Shown here: one piece after another, positions 16,826-23,703 of the stretch | Position numbering within the stretch: position 1 is the stretch's first letter | How the letters are laid out: each line of letters begins with the position of its first letter | Program-made: the position numbers and the translations under genes | Notes under the pieces: model-generated | Seen by the model: the letters and a program-made list of their open reading frames with translations, nothing else | Told to the model about the DNA's origin: nothing | Database searches by the model: none | DNA from: Arcicella rosea | Lineage (GTDB): Bacteria > Bacteroidota > Bacteroidia > Cytophagales > Spirosomataceae | DNA length: 64,000 nt | Assembly (NCBI RefSeq): GCF_040543805.1 | Contig: NZ_JBEUMS010000019.1 | Coordinates: 62,001 to 126,000 of the forward strand | Direction: 5' to 3'

Positions 16826-19430
16826 AGGAAATCATGCGAGGATTATGGCTGATTTTAGAATTATAATTGAATTTTTCATCACAGAATCTGATAACTGCTT
16901 GAGGTGAGCCATTGAACATCATCATTAATTCAGCGAGGTAATTAATCGTTAATTCAAAATTTCGGTTGAACTCTCTCAAATAAAGAAATTTGACTAAATT
17001 CTTCTCAGGTGCTTCAGTAGTATATGCCCAGTATTCTTTATGAGATAATAAAATGCCATAGACACCATACACCTCATTTGTCCAAAGAATCAATAATTCT
17101 CTGAACCTATCATCTGCTTTTAAATCACGATTAAGACTTAACAACATGGCAACGTGTTTATCTTCCAAAGAAAGTACCTGAGCGATTTTATCAATCTTCT
17201 TCATATACTTAGCCATAGAAAGAATGAACTTAATGTCTGACTGAGTAACGACTGTTTCTTTGATAATAGGAGAGGAGATAATGTCATCTAATTCCTGCGT
17301 TACCAAACCAATGGTTCCTTTAAACTTCCTGGCAGTTTTATAAACCTCTTTGATGTACTCTGCAAACATATCCGACATGATAGCCTTCCAGGCTTCCTCA
17401 ATAATGAGATATTTTCTTTGGTTAAGCTTTTCCTTGAGAATCTCCTCATAAGTACCTATCATGTAAATGACGACGAGCGGGAAAAGTACTTTATTCCCTT
17501 TGATATTATCTAATTCAAAGACAATAAAACGCTCATTTTTAAGGTCAATTTGATAAGAAGCATTTAATACTTCTGCATAAATACCACCCACATGAAAAAT
17601 CTTTAATACATCTAAAAAATGATTGATGTCAAAAAGCTTAGAAGTGTTCAAATGCGGTAAATCCTTATGTCTAAAAACACTCGCCATGTATTCATAATAG
17701 CTATTGAAACAAAGCGGAATCATTTCGTTTTCCTCTCTTTTCTTTGTTGCTACATAATTGTAATAATAGCTAATGGATTGTAACACAATGTTTTCATCTA
17801 GTTTACTAGGCAAGTCATCTCCTTTCCAAGCTTTGAGAAGCAATTTTAGCATCATATCCAAACGCCGTTCGGAAGGCATTTCAGTATCAATCACAAAAGG
17901 GTTAATTTGAATGGGGACTTCGTCACCAAAAGAAAAATAAGAACCTTTGAGATAGTTTTTACAAAGGTTTTCATAACTATGTCCTACATCAACAAGCATT
18001 ACAAATGCTCCACTTTCTACAGCCCAGCGGACTAAATAATTCATGCTTACGGATTTTCCTGAACCCGTTGGTCCTAAGCAAAAGAAATTATACCCTGTAA
18101 TGGCTTTTCGCTGTCTCGAATTGCCACTTTCCGCAAATACATCAACAATTACTCTTGCCCCATTGCGATTGACAAGTGGTAATCCCAAGGCTGACTTACC
18201 ATCGAAGGCAAATGTTTCTTCAAAGTTTAAAAAAGATGAACCCACCGCATCATAGGTCAAAATCATTTGGTCAGCACCGATGTTACCAGCATTGCCCGGC
18301 ATGGTATTCATAAAGACAATGGGTAATTCTTCATTACATTCAAAAGGAATTAAATCAACTTTTTTGAATCCATCATTGATTTGAGACTTGAGTACTTTTA
18401 AATCTTCATAACTATCAGCATGCCAGAAAACTAGATTGGCATAAAAGCGAATAGGAGATAAGCGTCCAGATCCATCAATCAAATTTTGAAGAAAGAGTTT
18501 GGTATCCTGTAAAGAGTGTTCATTTTCCTCTGAAAAAGAAAGAATCCCACTTTTTTGCTTGATAAGGCTTTGCAGAGATGACTTAACATTTTCAAGACTT
18601 TCTTTATAAATCACCACATTGTAAATACACTCTCCGTCTATTTTATGCGTAAAAGATTTACACAAGGCAGCAGGGAAAAAACTAATTTCAGTGGAAAGGT
18701 TTTTATCCCCCGTAAAACTTGAAATGGTATCGTTGATGGATAAGATGGAATCAATTTGATAGATTCCACAGTATTTATCACCCACTTTCAAGCAGTTTTT
18801 ATCAGGCAGGTAAATAACATCCTTGATCGCATCTTGAGTATCTTGGGTGAGCATCATGTATTTTTCACAGAGATTAAGATGGCTTTTAGTGCCTAATAAA
18901 TCTTTCTCATCCACCAAATGAAAAGAAAAATCCATGCCTTGTGCTAATGTTCTAAGAAAAATCTCAATACTGCTGGTAAATTTCTCAATAGACTCTTTTT
19001 GTATGTTCTTCTTATCTACTTTGATAAGCGAACTAAAAATACCATTGGTAGAGAGTGTTTTCTTAGTAGGAGGAGTATTAACCAAAGTAAAGAATAGATA
19101 ACTTTTGGTTTGTTTAAACCTTTTTTCAAAAAGTAAACGTTCGTTAGCTCCTCCAAGATAAGTTTCTGAAGAAGCCTGTAAGTTAATATCACCCTCAGTA
19201 TAATCGTTAAAACAAAAAAAGGTCTGCGCATGTAAAAGCGTATGAGCAGGAAGGCTCGAAAACGCATTTTTAAAATTGAGGTTAACTTGCTGATAGCTAT
19301 CAGCCGATAAAGTATTTAGGTTAGCAAAAACACCTTCATAACATAAGGTTATATCACCATTTCGACTGAGTAAAGCCCCAAAATCAGTCGCACCAATGAT
19401 GGGAAAGCTTTCTTTGTTATTAATAATCAT
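16812..19430 (-). CDS. traG: Conjugation ATPase TraG (VirB4-like)
   Basis: The secretion ATPase of the channel (872 residues from the ATG at 19430). Walker A is FCLGPTGSGKSVSMNYLV at about residue 455, Walker B is KYLIIEEAWKAIMS near residue 690, and a TrwB/VirB4-type segment GTIGLVTQELDDIISSPIIK follows. The N-terminus carries the TraG-like opening FPIIGATDFGALLSRNGDITL. The frame runs on to a TTG at 19487, but the ATG at 19430 places the start just before the conserved opening. It is encoded between traF and traK. VirB4 ATPases power assembly of the channel and are among the most conserved parts of type IV secretion. Confidence 0.9.
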   Translation of the reverse strand: MIINNKESFPIIGATDFGALLSRNGDITLCYEGVFANLNTLSADSYQQVNLNFKNAFSSLPAHTLLHAQTFFCFNDYTEGDINLQASSETYLGGANERLLFEKRFKQTKSYLFFTLVNTPPTKKTLSTNGIFSSLIKVDKKNIQKESIEKFTSSIEIFLRTLAQGMDFSFHLVDEKDLLGTKSHLNLCEKYMMLTQDTQDAIKDVIYLPDKNCLKVGDKYCGIYQIDSILSINDTISSFTGDKNLSTEISFFPAALCKSFTHKIDGECIYNVVIYKESLENVKSSLQSLIKQKSGILSFSEENEHSLQDTKLFLQNLIDGSGRLSPIRFYANLVFWHADSYEDLKVLKSQINDGFKKVDLIPFECNEELPIVFMNTMPGNAGNIGADQMILTYDAVGSSFLNFEETFAFDGKSALGLPLVNRNGARVIVDVFAESGNSRQRKAITGYNFFCLGPTGSGKSVSMNYLVRWAVESGAFVMLVDVGHSYENLCKNYLKGSYFSFGDEVPIQINPFVIDTEMPSERRLDMMLKLLLKAWKGDDLPSKLDENIVLQSISYYYNYVATKKREENEMIPLCFNSYYEYMASVFRHKDLPHLNTSKLFDINHFLDVLKIFHVGGIYAEVLNASYQIDLKNERFIVFELDNIKGNKVLFPLVVIYMIGTYEEILKEKLNQRKYLIIEEAWKAIMSDMFAEYIKEVYKTARKFKGTIGLVTQELDDIISSPIIKETVVTQSDIKFILSMAKYMKKIDKIAQVLSLEDKHVAMLLSLNRDLKADDRFRELLILWTNEVYGVYGILLSHKEYWAYTTEAPEKNLVKFLYLREFNRNFELTINYLAELMMMFNGSPQAVIRFCDEKFNYNSKISHNPRMISYEYE

Positions 19431-19530
19431 AGAATAGATAATTAGGTTTAGCGGTGAAACAAACTTAGAAACCAATACCTTTTTCAAGTAAGTACAAGAA
19501 TAAGCACAAGAGTAAATACAAGGACTGTGT

Positions 19531-19851
19531 TTAAAACAATCTTATCTTGGTCATAGTAGGTCTTCCACCTGCTATTTTATGAACCCGAAAAAAATACTTT
19601 ACCAACATCTTTTCATAACCGAAAGGACCAATTTTTCTAAGGAAGACGAAAGAGAAAAAGCCAACACAAGCAACCGTAATGATTGAAAATAAAGAACCAA
19701 TCAATAAATGCCCAATTTTAATAGCAATGATTAAACATACTAACATGGTTACTAGTAAGATAACAGCCCAAACAATGATTAAAGACATTGGAAAGCCTTT
19801 AAAATAAGGCGGTTGATTCACGCCTTTGTGGGTGTAATATTGGGTAATCAT
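19531..19851 (-). CDS. traF: Conjugative transfer protein TraF (DUF4133, VirB3-like)
   Basis: A 106-residue membrane protein with two hydrophobic segments (MSLIIVWAVILLVTMLVCLI and LLIGSLFSIITVACVGFFSF). It matches the DUF4133 family, known as TraF in Bacteroides conjugative elements, by the N-terminal pattern THKGVNQPPYFKGF and the two-helix layout. Its counterpart in other systems is VirB3. It lies 3 bp after the TraE-like gene and directly before traG, the expected order. The short length and the C-terminal basic stretch are normal for the family. Confidence 0.8.
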   Translation of the reverse strand: MITQYYTHKGVNQPPYFKGFPMSLIIVWAVILLVTMLVCLIIAIKIGHLLIGSLFSIITVACVGFFSFVFLRKIGPFGYEKMLVKYFFRVHKIAGGRPTMTKIRLF

Positions 19852-19854
19852 TTG

Positions 19855-20181
19855 CTAGAAAAATAAGATTTTAGAAAGCCCAACACCTATGAGGATGACC
19901 AATGAACCCATCAAAACACCCTGAAGGTTTTTAAAGGCTTGCTGATCGCCTTGTTTATACTTAAATCCAGCAGAGGTAATACCTATGAGGAAAACCACAC
20001 CCGAGATTGCCATGAGTAGTGTGGTTACACCATCAATAATACTTCTGATTTCTGTAGCCCCAGATTCAGAGGCGGAAGCCACTTTAGTCCCCCAATTAGA
20101 TTGGGCTTGGATATAGCATCCATACAGAGAGAAGAGAGTAGTCAGCAGTAAATGCTTAACTTTTTGCTTGTTTGATTGCAT
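19855..20181 (-). CDS. traE: Conjugative transfer protein TraE (DUF4134, VirB2-like)
   Basis: A 108-residue protein with a signal-like N-terminus (LLLTTLFSLYGCYIQAQS) and two hydrophobic segments (GVTTLLMAISGVVFLIGIT and GVLMGSLVILIGVGLSKILF). It matches the DUF4134 family, called TraE in Bacteroidota elements, which takes the place of VirB2 pilin. The motif SAGFKYKQGDQQAFKNLQG between the helices is characteristic. It is followed 3 bp later by the TraF-like gene. A pilin-like role in the channel is known for the family by analogy and has not been shown for this copy. Confidence 0.82.
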   Translation of the reverse strand: MQSNKQKVKHLLLTTLFSLYGCYIQAQSNWGTKVASASESGATEIRSIIDGVTTLLMAISGVVFLIGITSAGFKYKQGDQQAFKNLQGVLMGSLVILIGVGLSKILFF

Positions 20182-20235
20182 GATAGAATAGATTTAGGTT
20201 TGAAAAATTTGCTCATAAATTCAGAAAGAAAACAA

Positions 20236-20463
20236 TCACTGATTAATCATTGCATCGAACTCCACCTTTTCGGCTTGAATTTGGGTACGAGTATCTAATG
20301 ATTTACCTAAAGAAGAAGGATTGTCAAACATAGATTCTTTGCTATGCTGACCACTGATAAAGTAATCATAGAAGAAGAAAACAGTCCAAGTACAGAGGGT
20401 TAAAGTTCCTACCCCTATTCCATATACGTTCCAGTTAAATAATAAAATTGAAGAATGATTCAT
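20236..20463 (-). CDS. Small single-pass membrane protein heading the transfer operon
   Basis: Not recognised. A 75-residue protein with one membrane segment (VYGIGVGTLTLCTWTVFFFY, about residues 13-32) and a polar C-terminal tail that is probably cytoplasmic. It is the first gene of the long minus-strand transfer operon, 54 bp before traE. A Bacteroidota-type promoter element lies 41 bp upstream of its ATG. Small leading membrane proteins are common in such operons, but no specific role can be assigned. It is probably real, because the reading frame sits neatly between the promoter and traE. Confidence 0.6.
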   Translation of the reverse strand: MNHSSILLFNWNVYGIGVGTLTLCTWTVFFFYDYFISGQHSKESMFDNPSSLGKSLDTRTQIQAEKVEFDAMINQ

Positions 20464-20503
20464 AATTGTATAATTTTGGATTGACTATTTATATATCATA
20501 TAT

Positions 20504-20511
20504 CAAATATA
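20504..20511 (-). promoter_or_regulatory. Bacteroidota-type -7 element for the transfer operon
   Basis: On the minus strand the sequence TATATTTG matches TAnnTTTG exactly. The start codon of the first operon gene is 41 bp further on. No clear -33 TTTG is visible, so activation by another factor may be needed. Confidence 0.5.
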
Positions 20512-20548
20512 ATAAAAAAATAGATAAGTATATATTAAACTAATAAAA

Positions 20549-20932
20549 ATGAAAGAAAATATTTTACAGTATTGTATTATCTTTTGCACTAAGTATAAAA
20601 AAACACTTTTGACTGAAGAGCTTCATGCAGATTTTTTGAATCTTACATATCGTTATTGTTATGAAAACTCCATAGCTTTGTTGTCATTAGACATTAGAGA
20701 TAAACATACGGTTATCCTTGAAATAAGTACAGAGATAGCGATGGAGTCTCCTCATGTAATCATTACCAATTTAAAGGCATACTTGGCGGGAGAATTAAAA
20801 AAGAATTATCCGCAGCTTAAATCAAAAACCCCAAGCCTTTGGACAAGGCAACATTTTATTCAAACGATAGGAGTAAGGAATGATGAATTAATGGAAGCTT
20901 TTGTATTCAATCAGAAAGGATTAAAAGATTAG
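20549..20932 (+). CDS. Y1 (IS200/REP-associated) transposase-like protein with its catalytic residues lost
   Basis: A 127-residue protein that follows the Y1 transposase fold from end to end. The N-terminus has YCIIFCTKYKKTLLTEEL (compare the HxVFxTKYRRxVL opening), the middle has KAYLAGELKKNYPQLKS, and the C-terminus has TPSLWTRQHFIQTIG. Two catalytic features are missing. The HUH metal motif (usually PDHVHLL) reads RDKHTVIL, and the catalytic tyrosine of LWxxxYFVxTVG is replaced by histidine (LWTRQHFIQTIG). The fold looks kept while the chemistry is lost, so a role in DNA or RNA hairpin binding is more likely than transposition. It is divergent from the transfer operon, and no IS ends flank it. 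Confidence 0.65.
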   Translation: MKENILQYCIIFCTKYKKTLLTEELHADFLNLTYRYCYENSIALLSLDIRDKHTVILEISTEIAMESPHVIITNLKAYLAGELKKNYPQLKSKTPSLWTRQHFIQTIGVRNDELMEAFVFNQKGLKD

Positions 20933-20992
20933 CTTAGCGTTTTAAGATTAAATTTAAATTATAATATAATCTTTTTGTTAGTTTGGTGGTAG

Positions 20993-21051
20993 TGTATTGA
21001 ATAAATTAAACAAATTGTGTAATTTTACCAATATAACCACAATTCAATACA
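20993..21051. repeat. Nested inverted repeats upstream of the zeta-like gene
   Basis: Outer 9-bp arms TGTATTGAA (20993-21001) and TTCAATACA (21043-21051) enclose inner 7-bp arms AATTGTG (21013-21019) and CACAATT (21038-21044). The structure ends 10 bp before the ATG at 21062, and its inner and outer right arms share two bases. It could be an operator or a cruciform/hairpin target. Confidence 0.45.
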
Positions 21052-21061
21052 TATTACTTTT

Positions 21062-21973
21062 ATGCAGATGGATTTATTGTCAGGTCTCAAAGAGCGATTC
21101 TTTGTGAGTGCTGAACAAATTGAAAAGATTAAGTTAAATACTATTCATGATAGTATCCTTCATACAACTCCTTCTGAGAAACCAAGTTTGATTATTGTGG
21201 GTGGGCAATCAGGGAGTAAGAAGGAAGAGTTAATTTTTATGGCTACAGAAGAGCTTGCTGGAAATACCATGCTATTGTCAGCTGATATTTTACGTAACTA
21301 TCATCCTAATGTTACTGAGATTAAGCAAGAATATCCTGATATGTTGCTGCCTCTAACAGCAGATTTTACCAAAGAACTTTTGCTCCATATTGAGGACTAT
21401 GCCATTCAAAACCATTACAATGTTGTATTGGAAGCAAGTTTAGGTAATGCAGAAAAAGCAGTTCAACGATTAAGTAAATACAAAGAGCAGGCTTATTTGA
21501 TAGCCTTGAAAGTACTATCCATCAATAAAATGTTTAGTTATTTGAATGCAGAAGAAGAATATGAAAATCGGTTACTAACAGAAAAAAGCGGAAGGCTAGT
21601 ATCTAAACAGTATCACGATCAGCTATGTAATAAGATTCCTCAGACACTTCAAACGTTATATGAACAGCAATTACTGGATAAAATAAGTATTTACCAACTT
21701 CATACTTTTGAAGAAAATAGGGTATTAAAATCCAAGCCAACCATCTTGGAAGAAAAGAAGGAGAAGGCTTTAGAAGCTTATTTGAATGAACAAAACAGAG
21801 ATTTTACTTCGACAGAATTAGCTTATTTAAAAGAGAAAGCTCAAAAGGTAAAAGCTATGAAAGTAAACAGAGAAGCTAACTTTTTAGAAAAAGTACGTTT
21901 CGATTTCAACTTCAAGTTTATTTTAGAAGGTAAGGAAGGAAAAACTAAAAGTAAGAAGATGACGGCAGTGTGA
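21062..21973 (+). CDS. Zeta-toxin-like P-loop kinase with an altered P-loop
   Basis: A 303-residue protein resembling zeta toxins, which phosphorylate UDP-N-acetylglucosamine and block cell-wall synthesis. The core at about residues 38-170 has the P-loop region SLIIVGGQSGSKKEELIF, the LLSADILRNYHPN segment (equivalent to the DxxRxxHP box) and the YNVVLEASLGN strand. The P-loop differs from the usual GQPGSGKS: GQSGSKKE keeps the lysine but has K and E in place of G and S/T, so kinase activity is doubtful. A charged helical C-terminal tail follows. No epsilon-type antitoxin lies next to it; the only adjacent gene is the Y1-like protein. It ends just before a strong terminator. Confidence 0.68.
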   Translation: MQMDLLSGLKERFFVSAEQIEKIKLNTIHDSILHTTPSEKPSLIIVGGQSGSKKEELIFMATEELAGNTMLLSADILRNYHPNVTEIKQEYPDMLLPLTADFTKELLLHIEDYAIQNHYNVVLEASLGNAEKAVQRLSKYKEQAYLIALKVLSINKMFSYLNAEEEYENRLLTEKSGRLVSKQYHDQLCNKIPQTLQTLYEQQLLDKISIYQLHTFEENRVLKSKPTILEEKKEKALEAYLNEQNRDFTSTELAYLKEKAQKVKAMKVNREANFLEKVRFDFNFKFILEGKEGKTKSKKMTAV

Positions 21974-21980
21974 TTTTAAG

Positions 21981-22018
21981 CCTATCAATACATAAAATCT
22001 CTTTTATGTATTGATAGG
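21981..22018. terminator. Bidirectional terminator between zeta-like and hipA genes
   Basis: A perfect 17-bp stem (CCTATCAATACATAAAA and its complement, 21981-21997 and 22002-22018) with a 4-bp loop lies between two convergent genes, 8 bp after the zeta-like stop and 20 bp from the hipA stop. Confidence 0.8.
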
Positions 22019-22037
22019 TAAAAGTAAGGAGTGTTCA

Positions 22038-23303
22038 CTAAACTGTCATAAATGCTCTGCTAATCATTTCCTGTTCGTTTCTACTTATTTTATATTTTGT
22101 AGCTATTGTTTTCCATTCAGCCACAACTCCCTTAATCTCTTCAATAATTTGCTTGGCACGTTCTTGTTTTAGCCTAAAAAATATAGCGACTTCCAATGCA
22201 AGATTTGTATCCAAAGCATTATCATTTTCTGAAATGTTTAATTTTAATCCAGTGCCGGTTTCAATGGGATTTATATCAAAAGCAGGGGAGAGTTCCCAAC
22301 CTTTGTTTGTCAATAAAAATCCATGATTTCTAAGATGGTCATCTGTATTAGAGACACAAATATTAAAGACAATTCTTCTCCAAAGCTGTTCTAAATCACC
22401 CTCAACGTTTGAGCCATTTCGCATGATAAATTCGGCTAAATGTAAGTAACTTACCCCATCTTGAAAATCTGTTCCATCGGTATGTCCTAGTAGTGTCATA
22501 GCAGAGGCAAAATGAATCCTTTTATTATTAACTCTATCAAAACGTTTTGTCAAAAAAGTATGATGATGACCACTAAACTTTTGAATCATTGCTTCAGACA
22601 TTTGAATACCCGATTTTTGAGCTAATTCATAAATAACCATTTCCCATGCAGCAGTATCTCGATTATCAAAGTTACTTGGGAATTTTGCAATCCATAAATG
22701 GTTATTGGTATCCACAATACTTGCTTTGGGTCTTGCACCTCCTAAAGATGAACCAGGAGCAATGAGCATATTTAACCACTTTAAATAGTCAGGATTATCT
22801 ACACTGTCATCTTTTTCAAGTAGAAGACTAGCTTGCTCTAATTCTCTTAAAGAGGTAAAAGGTGGAGCCGCCATTGCTTTATTATCATTTAAAAATGGCC
22901 CCTCAATAGATTCCTTAAATCGTATTGCCCCCATTCTATGTTGGTCATAGACACCCAAAAGATAATCTGTTTCAAAAAGTAATTGTTCTCTGCGTCCCTC
23001 AAATCGTGCTATAGCGGCTTCACGCCTACGCATGAGTAACCGTCCCCATCTGTCGGGAGAAGAATCCATAAAAATTCCAAAATTACTTTTAGTATCATTT
23101 AGGTATTGCTTCCCACTATATAATGCTAAATCAGGATCAAGTGAAAAGAGATATTCATTAACTTTCAACCACTGTTTATCATATTCAAAAGCAAATATTT
23201 CTTTTCCTCTGATTTGCGTTGCAGATAATTCACCCATTAATTGAGGTATTTCTGAGCTTTCCCAATCTGTAAATACAGTGATATGTCGTTTTTTTTCTGC
23301 CAT
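22038..23303 (-). CDS. hipA: HipA-like serine/threonine kinase toxin
   Basis: A 421-residue kinase toxin of the HipA family. HipA of Escherichia coli phosphorylates glutamyl-tRNA synthetase and causes persistence; the target of this copy is unknown. The family motifs are present: the N-subdomain at about residues 1-110, GSSLGGARPKASIV, WIAKFPS with the ATP-binding lysine, and NTDDHLRNHGFLL with the catalytic and metal-binding Asp and His/Asn residues. Start at ATG 23303 is preferred because a longer frame would run into hipB. It begins 4 bp after the hipB stop, which is the normal hipBA layout. Toxins of this type stabilise plasmids through post-segregational killing. Confidence 0.88.
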   Translation of the reverse strand: MAEKKRHITVFTDWESSEIPQLMGELSATQIRGKEIFAFEYDKQWLKVNEYLFSLDPDLALYSGKQYLNDTKSNFGIFMDSSPDRWGRLLMRRREAAIARFEGRREQLLFETDYLLGVYDQHRMGAIRFKESIEGPFLNDNKAMAAPPFTSLRELEQASLLLEKDDSVDNPDYLKWLNMLIAPGSSLGGARPKASIVDTNNHLWIAKFPSNFDNRDTAAWEMVIYELAQKSGIQMSEAMIQKFSGHHHTFLTKRFDRVNNKRIHFASAMTLLGHTDGTDFQDGVSYLHLAEFIMRNGSNVEGDLEQLWRRIVFNICVSNTDDHLRNHGFLLTNKGWELSPAFDINPIETGTGLKLNISENDNALDTNLALEVAIFFRLKQERAKQIIEEIKGVVAEWKTIATKYKISRNEQEMISRAFMTV

Positions 23304-23307
23304 TATC

Positions 23308-23631
23308 TTATGCCTCTTTAGGTTTTCTGCTTGCCCGTTTTTTGACCAATAAATCAGCATCTTGTAATTTTCTACCTAAAGTATCATCATTGGCTAGGTT
23401 TAGAAAGTTTCTTTCTAAGCCCAATACAAATAATACTTGAACGTATGCTCCCATCGCAACACTTGGTGTACCTTTTTCAATTAACCATAGTGTGGTACGA
23501 CTAATATCCGCACGTTCTGCAACTTGTTCAGCGCTTAGTTTTCTTCTTAGTCGAGCCAGTCTAATATCTTCTCCTAATTGAGCTAATATTTTAGCAGCAG
23601 TCGGTAATAATATAGTTGCTTTAGTATTCAT
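23308..23631 (-). CDS. hipB: HipB-like XRE-family antitoxin
   Basis: A 107-residue helix-turn-helix protein, cognate antitoxin for the kinase encoded next to it. The XRE-type HTH occupies about residues 18-75, with LRRKLSAEQVAERADISRTT and a recognition helix near SRTTLWLIEKG. The frame could extend to a TTG at 23652, but ATG 23631 is the better start. The start codon lies within the left arm of a long palindrome (23626-23690), so the protein probably represses its own operon with HipA as co-repressor. The C-terminal tail is basic (VKKRASRKPKEA). Confidence 0.85.
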   Translation of the reverse strand: MNTKATILLPTAAKILAQLGEDIRLARLRRKLSAEQVAERADISRTTLWLIEKGTPSVAMGAYVQVLFVLGLERNFLNLANDDTLGRKLQDADLLVKKRASRKPKEA

Positions 23632-23690
23632 AATGTTTGATATTATGAACAAATATACAATTAATGTTTATAATATCAAACATTATGAAT
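23626..23690. promoter_or_regulatory. Palindromic hipBA operator
   Basis: A 25-bp inverted repeat with a single mismatch (23626-23650 and 23666-23690, spacer 15 bp) overlaps the hipB start codon and the region upstream. Each arm contains the core CATAATGTTTGATATTAT or its complement. XRE antitoxins usually bind such repeats. Confidence 0.7.
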
Positions 23691-23703
23691 TAATCTGATT
23701 ATT

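Noticed and set aside
19431..19487. Longer N-terminus for TraG from a TTG at 19487
   Set aside because: The TTG start adds a stretch with no family resemblance; the ATG at 19430 fits the conserved opening of TraG.
20549..20932. Complete IS200-type element
   Set aside because: Only a Y1-like protein without catalytic residues is present; no element ends or TnpB gene were found.
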